Shown here piece by piece: positions 1 through 6,866 of a DNA stretch of 64,000 nucleotides. How positions within the stretch are numbered: the stretch's first letter is position 1; each line of letters starts with the position of its first letter. The DNA is from Acidobacteriota bacterium (GTDB lineage: Bacteria > Acidobacteriota > Vicinamibacteria > Vicinamibacterales > JAFNAJ01), in contig JAHDVP010000002.1 of NCBI GenBank assembly GCA_023384575.1, positions 71,479-135,478 on the forward strand. The letters are read 5' to 3'. Both the position numbers and the translations under genes were made by a program. A model generated the notes under the pieces. The model was not told where the DNA came from. It made no database searches and was given only the letters and a program-made list of their open reading frames with translations.

Positions 1-327
1 CTCTACGCGCTCATCGCCGGTCGTATCGCCCAACGGACGCGCGAGATCGGCATCCGTCGCGCGCTCGGTGCGAGCGGGATCGCGGTGAGCCGATCGGTCC
101 TCCGGCAGGTGACCGGGCCGCTCGGCGTCGGCGTGACGGTGGGGCTTTTCTGTGCGTGGCCGGTCGGACGCGCACTCGTGGCCGTCGAACCCACGGTCCT
201 CGGTGCCGGCTCGGGGACCTACGCGCTCGCTCTCGTCACGCTCGGCGCGGCCGCCGCGCTCGCGGTCGCCGCCCCGCTGGCGCGTGCGCTCGTCATCAAC
301 CCCGTCGACGCGTTGCGCTGCGACTAA
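1..327 (+). CDS. MacB/FtsX-type ABC permease, C-terminal fragment
   Basis: The reading frame enters from the left edge, so only about 108 C-terminal residues are visible. It opens with RTREIGIRRALGAS, the cytoplasmic signature that follows a transmembrane helix in MacB/FtsX permeases. Two hydrophobic helices follow, around residues 40-60 and 75-97, and the end NPVDALRCD resembles the usual DP..ALR tail of the family. MacB-type permeases work with an ATPase and a periplasmic adaptor in efflux or envelope mechanotransmission. Acidobacteria carry many stand-alone copies (ADOP family), and this may be one, but the N-terminal half is outside the window. The substrate is unknown. Confidence 0.9.
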   Translation, partial: LYALIAGRIAQRTREIGIRRALGASGIAVSRSVLRQVTGPLGVGVTVGLFCAWPVGRALVAVEPTVLGAGSGTYALALVTLGAAAALAVAAPLARALVINPVDALRCD

Positions 328-383
328 TCGCGAACGAGAGTCGGCGCCACCGTGTCACCGGGTGGATTCCCCAGGGAGGGCAC

Positions 384-845
384 GTGCCCGCCACGTCACG
401 GTTCCGACCCGCGACCCCAGGTGATGCCGACGGCGTGCTCGCGTTGATGCGCGAGTACTATGCGGAAGACGGGTACTCGTTCGTCGGGGCCAGTGCGCGC
501 GACGTCATCCTGCGTCTCACGCGCGACGCCTCGCTCGGCCGCCTGTGGGTCGCGCCTCGCGAGGGCCGCGTCGTCGGCTACCTGGCGGTGACCCTCGGCT
601 TCAGCCTCGAGTATGGCGGCCGCGACGCCTTCCTCGACGAGCTGTACATCGAGGACACCGCACGCGGGGTGGGCCTGGGCCGCGAGGCCCTCGAGATCGC
701 CGAGGCCTATTGCCGAGAAACCGGCGTCAGGGCGCTGCACCTCGAGGTGGAGGAACGTCGCGAGTCGGCTCGGGCGCTGTATCGACGCTCCGGCTTCGAG
801 GCGCACGGCCGTGAGCTCATGACCAAGTGGCTGGCGCGACCCTGA
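384..845 (+). CDS. GNAT-family N-acetyltransferase
   Basis: 153 residues from a GTG start preceded by GGGAGG at ideal distance. An upstream in-frame extension has no ribosome site and looks non-coding. The acetyl-CoA pyrophosphate-binding loop (motif A) is RGVGLG at residues 94-99, after the beta strand FLDELYIED (83-91). The C-terminal ALYRRSGFEAHG is the usual GNAT motif B. The family transfers acetyl from acetyl-CoA to an amine of a small molecule or protein N-terminus, and nothing here identifies the acceptor. It is a single gene followed by a hairpin and the convergent yceI. Confidence 0.88.
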   Translation: MPATSRFRPATPGDADGVLALMREYYAEDGYSFVGASARDVILRLTRDASLGRLWVAPREGRVVGYLAVTLGFSLEYGGRDAFLDELYIEDTARGVGLGREALEIAEAYCRETGVRALHLEVEERRESARALYRRSGFEAHGRELMTKWLARP

Positions 846-910
846 TCCACGGCCGGTGCGCCACGTGGCGGCTGGCGTTCCACTTGGGCCGACCACCGGC
901 GCGGGGCGCA

Positions 911-934
911 GCACCTGCCCGTCATGGCAGGTGC
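911..934. terminator. hairpin between convergent genes
   Basis: Perfect 9-bp stem GCACCTGCC / GGCAGGTGC with a 6-nt loop, between the ends of the acetyltransferase (+) and yceI (-). There is no T-tract, so intrinsic termination is plausible but not certain. Confidence 0.5.
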
Positions 935-954
935 CCGCCGCGCCGGCGCAGGTG

Positions 955-1503
955 TCAGGCCGCGGGAGCGGCCTGCAGCGACAGCGTGACCTTCACCTCG
1001 TCGCCCACGAGGAAGCCGCCGGTCTCGAGGACGGCGTTCCAGGCCAGGCCGAAGTCCTTGCGATTGAGCGTGGTTTCGGCCTCGAAGCCCAGTTTCTCGT
1101 TGCCCCAGGGGTCGCGGGCCATGCCTAGAAACGTCACGGGCAGGGCGATGGTCTTCGTGACGTCGCGCATGGTGAGATCGCCGTGCACGAGGAACGTCTC
1201 GTCGCCGGTCTTCTCGATGCGGCGGCTCGCGAAGGTCATGGCGGGGAATCTCTCGACCTCGAAGAAGTCGGCGGAGCGCAGGTGCTCGTCGCGCTTCGGC
1301 TCGTTCGTGTCGATGCTGGCGGTCTTCACCGAGAAGGCCACCGACGATCGTTCGGGCGCGACGGCGTCGAAGTCGATGGTCCCTCCGAAGTCGGAGAAGC
1401 GTCCGCGGACTTTCGTGACGAGATGACGCACCTGGAACATCACCTCGGAGTGCGACTTGTCGAGCGAGAACGTGCGGGTCGTGGTGGCGGCTGCGGTGGA
1501 CAT
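955..1503 (-). CDS. YceI-family lipocalin-like protein
   Basis: 182 residues, the usual length of the YceI domain, which fills the protein. Typical features are the N-terminal FSLDKSHSEVMFQVRH, the FGGTIDFD strand, the AMTFASRRIE segment near the middle and the DFGLAWN segment late in the chain. YceI proteins form an extended beta-barrel that binds polyisoprenoid or amphiphilic ligands. Many are periplasmic, but no signal peptide is seen here, so a cytoplasmic form is likely. The start ATG follows AGGAAGG. A palindrome (1545-1556) about 42 bp upstream matches the operator in the promoter of the adjacent marR gene, so MarR repression is the likely control. Confidence 0.9.
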   Translation of the reverse strand: MSTAAATTTRTFSLDKSHSEVMFQVRHLVTKVRGRFSDFGGTIDFDAVAPERSSVAFSVKTASIDTNEPKRDEHLRSADFFEVERFPAMTFASRRIEKTGDETFLVHGDLTMRDVTKTIALPVTFLGMARDPWGNEKLGFEAETTLNRKDFGLAWNAVLETGGFLVGDEVKVTLSLQAAPAA

Positions 1504-1544
1504 GAGCGTGTACCCTTCCTTTGTCGTTGTGCGTTGGCGTGTGC

Positions 1545-1556
1545 GTGTTTAAACAC
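1545..1556. promoter_or_regulatory. candidate MarR operator upstream of yceI
   Basis: Perfect 12-bp palindrome GTGTTTAAACAC, 42-53 bp upstream of the yceI start. It shares the arms GTGTT / AACAC with the site in the marR promoter (2069-2082). I see no clear -35/-10 pair around it. Confidence 0.6.
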
Positions 1557-1579
1557 ATGTATGACGTAACGAACGGCCG

Positions 1580-2056
1580 TCAGGATGCGGACTGGCCCTC
1601 CCTGACGACATCGAGCAGGTCGATCAGGTGACGTAACCTGGCCTCACCCAGGTGGCCGAGCAGCGAGTCGTGCAACGCGGTCACCCGCGCGTCGAGGCCA
1701 TCGAGCAAGGCCAAGCCCTTCTTCGTGATGCGCGTCGTCACGTAGCGCCGGTCCTGACCCTCGCGATCCCGGCGAACGAGACCGGCCTCCTCGAGCCGGT
1801 CGATCAACCGCGTGACGTCGGGCACGCGGCGAATCATGCGCGCCGCGATCTCGGCGCGACACAGCCCGGTGTCGCCCGCTCCCCGGAGGATGCGCAGCAC
1901 GTTGAACTGCGTCGGCGTGATGCGCTCGTCGCGAAAGACCTCGTCGACGGCGTGGTCGAGCACGGCGGCGGTCCTGGCGATGCCGAGGTGCGCCTCCTGC
2001 GCGAGGCTCGCGAACGGGCGCGTCATCTTGAGTTCGCGCTGGAGCGCCGAGGTCAT
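1580..2056 (-). CDS. MarR-family transcriptional regulator
   Basis: 158 residues. The winged helix runs from about residue 35 to 110: TPTQFNVLRILRG, CRAEIAARMIRRVPDVTRLIDRLE (recognition helix) and the wing DRRYVTTRITKKGLALL. The ATG at 2056 is chosen because the predicted transcription start of a near-consensus promoter falls exactly on it. The longer frame to 2185 would begin upstream of that promoter. Family members are dimers that release DNA on binding phenolic or lipophilic ligands or on oxidation. It sits immediately upstream of yceI on the same strand, and both genes carry the same inverted repeat, so autorepression plus control of yceI is the simplest reading. Confidence 0.9.
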   Translation of the reverse strand: MTSALQRELKMTRPFASLAQEAHLGIARTAAVLDHAVDEVFRDERITPTQFNVLRILRGAGDTGLCRAEIAARMIRRVPDVTRLIDRLEEAGLVRRDREGQDRRYVTTRITKKGLALLDGLDARVTALHDSLLGHLGEARLRHLIDLLDVVREGQSAS

Positions 2057-2062
2057 GCGAGC

Positions 2063-2091
2063 ACTATACGTGTTCAAACACGCATTGTCAA
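2063..2091 (-). promoter_or_regulatory. marR promoter with operator in the spacer
   Basis: On the minus strand: -35 TTGACA (2086-2091), 17-bp spacer, -10 TATAGT (2063-2068). The inverted repeat CGTGTT-N2-AACACG (2069-2082) fills most of the spacer, so a bound repressor would block RNA polymerase. The predicted +1 is base 2056, the A of the start codon. Confidence 0.75.
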
Positions 2092-2157
2092 GTCCCCTCC
2101 CCCCGGCGCCTTCCACGGGTCGGCCCTGCGGCGCAGGAGGTGCGTGCTTACACGACA

Positions 2158-2182
2158 ACGGCCCGGCTGGGGGCCGGGCCGT
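2158..2182 (-). terminator. terminator hairpin after tRNA-Pro
   Basis: Perfect 10-bp stem ACGGCCCGGC / GCCGGGCCGT with a 5-nt loop, starting 16 bp beyond the tRNA 3' end. It is followed only by TGTCGTG, a weak U-run. Confidence 0.55.
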
Positions 2183-2198
2183 CACCTACGGATTCTAT

Positions 2199-2275
<77 letters not shown>

Positions 2276-2352
2276 ACCAGAAGCTCGATTCTACCTCAAT
2301 TCTCTCGCCCGCACAGGCCGCGCCGCGGGGCCCGCCACCGCAGCGAACCCTC

Positions 2353-2421
2353 CGCCGGGGCTGAAGCCCCGGCGCTCCGGAAGGCAAAACCCACCCTCCG
2401 CCGGGGCCAAGAACCCCGGCG
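2353..2421. repeat. two GC-rich REP-like palindromes
   Basis: CGCCGGGGCT-GA-AGCCCCGGCG at 2353-2374 and a related pair CGCCGGGG / CCCCGGCG at 2399-2421. They occupy the gap between the tRNA and the merR-type gene. The same core recurs at 10235-10255. Confidence 0.7.
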
Positions 2422-2469
2422 TGACGCGGGCGACAGCCCCGGCGCCACCAAAGGCACCGCCCAACCGAC

Positions 2470-3021
2470 TCAGTTCGCCGCGTCCGGCCGACGACGCCGC
2501 GGGACTCGCGCCTCAGGCACGGCGGGCACGGTCTCGCCCGTCGCGCGCGGCGGCTCGAGCACGAACTCACCGGGGTCTGCGGGCGCCGGCGGGGACGCCG
2601 GCGGGAGGGTGGACGACAGCCGCTGCAGGAGGTCGCGCAACCCCGCCCGCACGGCATCGACCCGCTGGCGCAGGCGCACGTCCGCCACGCAGACCGCACC
2701 GCGCGATGGCGCCTCGTCGGCAGCCTCGTCTTCATCGGGTGCCTCGACCTGAGCCGCAGGCAGCTCCAGCTCGAGGCGCCGCCTGACGCCCGCGAGCGTC
2801 AGGCCCTCGCCGAATACGTACTGCTTGATCCGGGCGACGCGCTCCACGTCCCGCCGCCGGTACACGCGTGGGCCGCCCGGCGTCTTCGCCACACCGAGAT
2901 CCTTGAACTCGCTCTCCCACGAGCGCAGCACGTACGGCTGCACCTTCAGCAACTCGCACACCTCGGTGGCCTTGAAGCTCGCGCGATCGGGAATCACGAT
3001 GTCGGGCGGGCGATCGCTCAT
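2470..3021 (-). CDS. MerR-family transcriptional regulator
   Basis: 183 residues. The N-terminal MerR helix-turn-helix covers about residues 14-75: KATEVCELLKVQPYVLRSWE, then GPRVYRRRDVERVARIKQ and the family phrase EGLTLAGVRRRLE. The rest is an acidic stretch (DEDEAADEA), a short helix resembling a dimerisation coil and a proline/arginine-rich tail. No cysteine pair or ligand domain is seen, so it resembles the minimal MerR proteins encoded beside ihf genes rather than metal sensors. The frame continues upstream, but this ATG is chosen because it lies 7 nt after the start predicted from an extended -10. Targets are unknown. Confidence 0.88.
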   Translation of the reverse strand: MSDRPPDIVIPDRASFKATEVCELLKVQPYVLRSWESEFKDLGVAKTPGGPRVYRRRDVERVARIKQYVFGEGLTLAGVRRRLELELPAAQVEAPDEDEAADEAPSRGAVCVADVRLRQRVDAVRAGLRDLLQRLSSTLPPASPPAPADPGEFVLEPPRATGETVPAVPEARVPRRRRPDAAN

Positions 3022-3034
3022 AGAGGAAGTACGG

Positions 3035-3043
3035 AGTATATCA
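3035..3043 (-). promoter_or_regulatory. extended -10 of the merR-type gene
   Basis: On the minus strand TGA-TATACT, an extended -10 element. The predicted +1 is 3028, giving a 7-nt leader (TTCCTCT) without a Shine-Dalgarno site. No convincing -35 is seen. Confidence 0.5.
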
Positions 3044-3128
3044 CCGCGAATCGAAGCCTCCGGCGGAGCCACGCGATGACGGAGCCGCTGCGCTCGCGCG
3101 GCCGAGGCGACGCGTGCGCCACCAGACG

Positions 3129-4508
3129 TTAGCGCCCCTTCCGCTCCTGGCCGCGCCGGCGGACCTGGAGCCGGATGGGCGTGCCCACGAAGCCGTACGC
3201 GTCCCGCAGCCGATTCACGAGGAACCGCTCGTACGAGAAGTGGAACTTCGTCGCCACGTTCGTGAAGAACACGAACGTCGGCGGGGCCACCCCGGTCTGC
3301 GCCGCGTAGAGCACGCGCACTTCCCGCCTTCCAGGACTCGCGGGAGGGTGCGTGGCCGTCACGACCTCGATGAACCGGTTCAGCTCGCTCGTCGCGACCC
3401 GCTTTACGCGGCTCGTCGCCACGGCGTCGATGGTCTCGAGCAGCTTCGGCGTGCGCTCGCCGGTGAGCGCCGAGATGTGCAAGAGGGGCGCGAAGTCGAG
3501 GAACTTCAGCTGCCGGCGCACCGACTCGTCGAAGGCCTTCGCGACCTCGGCTCCGCTCCCCTTCACCAGATCCCACTTGTTCGCGACGACGACCACACCG
3601 CACCCCGCGCCCTCGGCCTCGCCGGCGATGGCCGCATCCTGATCGGTCGGGCCCTCGGCCGCGTCGATGACGAGCACGGCCACGTCGGCCCGCTCGATCG
3701 CCCGGCGCGCCACGAGCACGCTCACCGCCTCGATCTGCCCCGACTTCGCCACGCGGCCCGGACGCCTGATGCCCGCCGTGTCGACGATGCGAAACGTCTT
3801 GCGGTGCCAGCGCAGCAGCGTGTCGATGGCATCGCGTGTCGTCCCGGGCATGTCGCTGACGAGCACGCGCTCCTCGCGGAGCAGGCGGTTGACGAGCGAC
3901 GACTTCCCGACGTTCGGGCGGCCAATGATGGCCACGCGGATCTCGGCGGCGGTCTCGGCTCCGGGCTCGTCGGCAACCGGCCTTGCGCGGGCTCTCCGTC
4001 CGATCCGCCCGACGATCTCGTCGAGCAGCTCCGCCACGCCCTCGCCGTGCTCGGCCGCCACCTCGAAGACCGGCTCGAAGCCCAACTGGTAGAACTCCAT
4101 GGCTCGATCGCGCGCGCGCCGGTCGTCGATCTTATTGAGCGCCACGATCACCGGGCGACCCGCCTGCCGGAGTGCCTGGGCGATGTCTCGATCCCCAGGG
4201 ACGAGGCCCTCGCGGCCGTCGACCAGGAACACCACCAGGTCGGCGGTTTCGACCGCCCGCTTCCCGTGCTCGAACACCAACGCGTGGAGCGGGTCGGTGC
4301 TGGCCCCGAACATCCCGCCGGTGTCCACGAGGTCGAAGTCGACATCGTTCCACGACGCAGGCTGCACGAGGGCATCGCGGGTCGTCCCGGCCACCGAAGC
4401 CACGATGGCCCGCCGCGTGTTGGTGATGCGGTTGAACAGGGTCGACTTGCCCACGTTCGGCCGGCCAACCAGAACGACGCTCGGGGTGCCGTGACGTCGC
4501 GTGCCCAT
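3129..4508 (-). CDS. der: ribosome-biogenesis GTPase Der (EngA)
   Basis: 459 residues, full length for the family. There are two GTPase domains in tandem: G1 GRPNVGKST at 15-23 with DTGG at 63-66 and NKID at 125-128, then a second GRPNVGKSS at 196-204. A KH-like C-terminal domain ends in a basic RRRGQERKGR. Der acts in late assembly of the 50S subunit and is usually essential. The ATG at 4508 coincides with the +1 predicted from a GAGACA-17-GATAAT promoter, so translation is probably leaderless. That promoter shares a 14-bp inverted repeat with a divergent promoter. Confidence 0.97.
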   Translation of the reverse strand: MGTRRHGTPSVVLVGRPNVGKSTLFNRITNTRRAIVASVAGTTRDALVQPASWNDVDFDLVDTGGMFGASTDPLHALVFEHGKRAVETADLVVFLVDGREGLVPGDRDIAQALRQAGRPVIVALNKIDDRRARDRAMEFYQLGFEPVFEVAAEHGEGVAELLDEIVGRIGRRARARPVADEPGAETAAEIRVAIIGRPNVGKSSLVNRLLREERVLVSDMPGTTRDAIDTLLRWHRKTFRIVDTAGIRRPGRVAKSGQIEAVSVLVARRAIERADVAVLVIDAAEGPTDQDAAIAGEAEGAGCGVVVVANKWDLVKGSGAEVAKAFDESVRRQLKFLDFAPLLHISALTGERTPKLLETIDAVATSRVKRVATSELNRFIEVVTATHPPASPGRREVRVLYAAQTGVAPPTFVFFTNVATKFHFSYERFLVNRLRDAYGFVGTPIRLQVRRRGQERKGR

Positions 4509-4514
4509 GCCGAG

Positions 4515-4543
4515 ATTATCCCGCAGAACACTTACGCTGTCTC
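4515..4543 (-). promoter_or_regulatory. der promoter
   Basis: Minus strand: -35 GAGACA (4538-4543), 17-bp spacer, -10 GATAAT (4515-4520). The predicted +1 is 4508, the A of the der start codon. The -35 lies in the left arm and loop of the palindrome 4528-4559. Confidence 0.6.
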
Positions 4544-4559
4544 TTGACAGCGTAAGTGT
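4528..4559. promoter_or_regulatory. perfect 14-bp inverted repeat, likely operator
   Basis: ACACTTACGCTGTC and its exact complement GACAGCGTAAGTGT are separated by TCTT. It covers both -35 hexamers of two back-to-back promoters, so one bound protein could control der and the rightward transcript. It is not followed by a T-run in either gene's direction that would make it a terminator for an upstream gene. It does not fit the CTGT-N8-ACAG spacing of the enterobacterial LexA box. Confidence 0.65.
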
Positions 4560-4572
4560 CTGTTTTTATGAT
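4544..4572 (+). promoter_or_regulatory. near-consensus sigma-70 promoter reading into the HU leader
   Basis: -35 TTGACA (4544-4549), spacer exactly 17 bp, -10 TATGAT (4567-4572), predicted +1 about 4579. The first good gene downstream is the HU/IHF gene 409 bp away. The intervening RNA would contain the inverted repeat element at 4594-4788. Confidence 0.75.
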
Positions 4573-4593
4573 AGTTACCAGACGTGCTGTGCG

Positions 4594-4680
4594 GCTAAGC
4601 CTGATCCGACAATCTGGCTGGCGGCTACAGGCTGGTGGCCTGGTTGGAGAAATCAGCGACTGAACGACTGGCATGCGCTT
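4594..4680 (+). repeat. diverged partial copy of the dispersed element (left arm)
   Basis: GGCTAAGCCTGATCCGACA and the following GGCTGGCGGCTA read in the same direction as the element copy at 32770-32884, with roughly three quarters identity over about 30 bases by eye. It faces the copy at 4686-4787, so the two could pair into a long imperfect hairpin if transcribed. The similarity fades after about 4645. Confidence 0.45.
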
Positions 4681-4685
4681 CACTG

Positions 4686-4787
4686 CCAGTGAGGTGACCG
4701 ATCACGGAGAAGACGGCGATCGTCATCGTGCTGGCCGGTAGCCGCTGGGCCGGTCGTCGCGAGCCGAATGTCGGATCGGGGCTAAGC
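4686..4787 (-). repeat. dispersed non-coding element, full copy A
   Basis: Read on the minus strand this matches the copy at 32770-32884 from CCGATCCGACATTCGGCT to GGTCACCTCACTGG. By hand there are about 12 differences over about 95 aligned bases, apart from a 14-bp duplication in the other copy. No credible reading frame covers it. The short palindrome CACTGCCAGTG (4681-4691) marks its end. Confidence 0.7.
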
Positions 4788-4987
4788 CCTTCGACTCACA
4801 GGTGCGGGACACATCGTTCGCTCAGAACTCAGTGCAGAGCGAGCGGCACGGCGGCAGGAGACGTCGAGGTCTTCGCAAGTCGAAGCACTAAGCCTCCGGC
4901 AAACAACTTCGCGGCACCAGGGCGCTGCTTCGCGAGCCGCGGAAGCGGGTTGCCGGGCCGTGGCCTGGGGGACATCAGGATTCAGAC
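4788..4987 (+). other. untranslated region before the HU gene
   Basis: 200 bp without a supported gene. It contains a small hairpin around 4867-4889 (CTTCG / CGAAG) and ends in CAGGATTCAGAC before the HU start codon, a weak ribosome site. I see no known riboswitch. It is likely leader of the transcript from 4579. Confidence 0.5.
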
Positions 4988-5260
4988 ATGATCAAAGTCG
5001 ACATCGTCAACGAGGTGTCCAGGGCGGCGGACATCACCAAGGTCAAGGCCGAGGTCGCGGTCGACGCCGTCTTCGACGCCATGCGATTGTCGATGCAGCG
5101 GGGCGAACGCATCGAACTGCGCGGCTTCGGGGTGTTCCAGGTGAAGCCGCGTAAGCGCGGCATCGGCCGGAACCCGCGGACCGGCAAGGAGGTCAGGATT
5201 CCGCCCGGGCGCACGATCCGATTCAAGCCCGGCAAGGACCTGCAGAACATCGGCGGTTGA
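4988..5260 (+). CDS. HU/IHF-family DNA-binding protein
   Basis: 90 residues, standard length. The DNA-wrapping arm shows RNPRTG (61-66) and IPPGRTIRFKPGK (71-83). The hydrophobic core GFGVFQV (47-53) is typical. HU/IHF dimers bend DNA and help shape the nucleoid. IHF-type site preference cannot be judged from sequence alone. It is preceded by a 409-nt potential leader from a strong promoter and overlaps the start of the M50 protease gene by 4 bp, suggesting coupling. An HU/IHF gene, a small MerR gene and tRNA-Pro lie within 3 kb, the trio also linked in pseudomonads as I recall it, though there next to each other. Confidence 0.93.
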   Translation: MIKVDIVNEVSRAADITKVKAEVAVDAVFDAMRLSMQRGERIELRGFGVFQVKPRKRGIGRNPRTGKEVRIPPGRTIRFKPGKDLQNIGG

Positions 5261-6294
5261 CGCCCTTCCCCGTGTCCGATCAGTTCTCGGGTTCGACGCC
5301 ACCGGGTGTTCCCGCACCCGACGACCGCCCAAGGCCTGAGCCCTGGGAGACTCCGCCTCCGACATATCCCGTTCCTGCCGTGCCCCGCACGATCGTGCCC
5401 GTGCCGGGTCCAGACGACCGGGTCTGGCTGCACGTGCTCCTGCTCGCGGCGACGTTCGTCACGACGACGCTCGTCGGCGCGCTCCATTATCGAGGCTTTG
5501 CGTTCGACCCTTCGGGCTCGCCGCCCCTTCCACCGTGGGGCCGCTCGCTCTTCGGCGGCCTCTGGTACAGCGTGTCGATCCTGGCCATTCTTGGCGCCCA
5601 CGAAATGGGCCACTATCTGGCCTGCCGCTACCATCGCGTGGCGGCGTCGCTGCCGTACTTCCTGCCGGTCCCGCTCCCGCTCACCGGCACCATCGGCGCC
5701 TTCATCCGGATCCGCCAGCCCATCCGCACGAAGGCCCAGTTGTTCGACATCGGCGTGGCGGGCCCCATCGCCGGATTCGTGGTCCTCCTGCCGCTCATGG
5801 TAGCCGGCGTGATGATGTCGCGCGTCGTGCCGGTCCCGCCTGAAGCGGATTACTTCGGCGAGCCGCTGATTCTGCAGGCCCTCATCTGGCTCGTCCACGG
5901 GCCGCGGCCCGAAGGGTACGACCTGGTCCTGCACCCGATGGGCTTTGCGGCCTGGTTCGGTCTGCTCGCCACGGCGCTCAACCTGTTCCCGATCGGGCAA
6001 CTCGATGGCGGCCACATCTCGTACGCGGTTGTCGGGCGGCGGTCGATCTGGGTGACGTACGGCGCGGTGGGCATGGCCCTGGCCCTGGCGACCCATTCGA
6101 TGAGCTGGATCGCGTGGACGATCTTGATCGTCGTCATGCTGTTCATCTTCGGCCCGCGGCACCCGAGCACGATGGACGAACACGTGCCGCTCGACCGCAC
6201 GCGGCTGGCGGTGGCGCTTCTCGCGGCCCTGATCTTCGTCGCCTGTTTCACGCCGGCGCCGATTCAGCCGTACGAACTGATCCGGCCCAGGTGA
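5257..6294 (+). CDS. site-2-protease-like M50 membrane metallopeptidase
   Basis: 345 residues from a TTG that overlaps the HU stop codon. A GTG at 5272 is an alternative start. A proline-rich cytoplasmic segment (1-52) precedes about six hydrophobic helices. The zinc motif HEMGH is at 115-119 within a helix, and the third ligand lies in LNLFPIGQLDGG (241-252), the family's NPDG-like motif. Site-2 proteases cut transmembrane anchors, for example anti-sigma factors, inside the membrane. No PDZ domain is present, so it belongs to the short, PDZ-less group. The substrate is not indicated by its neighbours. Confidence 0.88.
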   Translation: MTPFPVSDQFSGSTPPGVPAPDDRPRPEPWETPPPTYPVPAVPRTIVPVPGPDDRVWLHVLLLAATFVTTTLVGALHYRGFAFDPSGSPPLPPWGRSLFGGLWYSVSILAILGAHEMGHYLACRYHRVAASLPYFLPVPLPLTGTIGAFIRIRQPIRTKAQLFDIGVAGPIAGFVVLLPLMVAGVMMSRVVPVPPEADYFGEPLILQALIWLVHGPRPEGYDLVLHPMGFAAWFGLLATALNLFPIGQLDGGHISYAVVGRRSIWVTYGAVGMALALATHSMSWIAWTILIVVMLFIFGPRHPSTMDEHVPLDRTRLAVALLAALIFVACFTPAPIQPYELIRPR

Positions 6295-6336
6295 TAGGGG
6301 CGCAAAGCTGGCCGAGGACGCGGAAGAAGGCAAATC

Positions 6337-6376
6337 GCAAAGGCGCAGAGGCGCGAAGGCGCGAAGACGCGCAGAG
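6337..6376 (+). repeat. five degenerate 8-bp tandem units
   Basis: GCAAAGGC, GCAGAGGC, GCGAAGGC, GCGAAGAC, GCGCAGAG in perfect phase, in the 93-bp gap before the small membrane protein. The last unit (GCAGAGGA) doubles as a possible ribosome site. Confidence 0.7.
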
Positions 6377-6387
6377 GACTTCACGTC

Positions 6388-6828
6388 ATGGGCAACTTGA
6401 CGCAGACTTACACGAACCACCGCCAGTACGTCCCGCTCTATCACGCCGTGCTCTTCGGACTGCTGGTGATCACGTTCATCGGTTCGTGCGTGAACCTGTA
6501 TCAGTCGATCGGCGACCACCAGCGGCTCTACAGCGCGTCGCTGATCGTGGTGCTGACGGCCTCGACGATCATGCTGTTCTTCTTCTGCAGGGTCTTCGCC
6601 CTCAAGGCGCAGGATCGGGCGATCCGGGCTGAAGAGGAGCTGCGCCACTTCGCGCTGACCGGCGCGCGCCTCGACGCACGGCTGACGATGCGCCAGATTG
6701 TCGGGCTGCGCTTCGCGTCCGACGACGAGTTCGTAGCGCTCGCCCGTCGCGCGGCCGAGGAAGGTCTGTCGGAAGACCAGATCAAGCGCGCCGTGCGGTC
6801 GTGGCGGGCGGATACGTACCGGGTCTGA
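6388..6828 (+). CDS. small membrane protein, DUF6526-like
   Basis: 146 residues. There are two hydrophobic helices, about 18-38 and 48-68, then RVFALKAQDRAIRAEEELR (68-86), a phrase I associate with the uncharacterised DUF6526 family. A soluble helical C-terminus follows. The N-terminus begins with a short polar stretch containing NHRQYVPLYH. Function unknown. It is convergent with priA and may be co-transcribed with the M50 protease gene 93 bp upstream. Confidence 0.8.
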   Translation: MGNLTQTYTNHRQYVPLYHAVLFGLLVITFIGSCVNLYQSIGDHQRLYSASLIVVLTASTIMLFFFCRVFALKAQDRAIRAEEELRHFALTGARLDARLTMRQIVGLRFASDDEFVALARRAAEEGLSEDQIKRAVRSWRADTYRV

Positions 6829-6866
6829 CCTGAGTCGGGGTCCGGCCGGCGGCGGTCGCGCTGCCC

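Noticed and set aside
4528-4559. LexA/SOS box
   Set aside because: CTGT and ACAG are six bases apart, not eight, and the palindrome extends well beyond a LexA box. No SOS gene is adjacent.
4528-4567. Intrinsic terminator (hairpin plus T-run)
   Set aside because: The T-run follows only in the plus direction and no plus-strand gene ends upstream; the same bases make a consensus promoter spacer and -10.
4728-4991. 87-codon plus-strand frame before the HU gene
   Set aside because: It runs through the repeat element and has no ribosome site or family similarity; the homologous copy B does not keep the frame.
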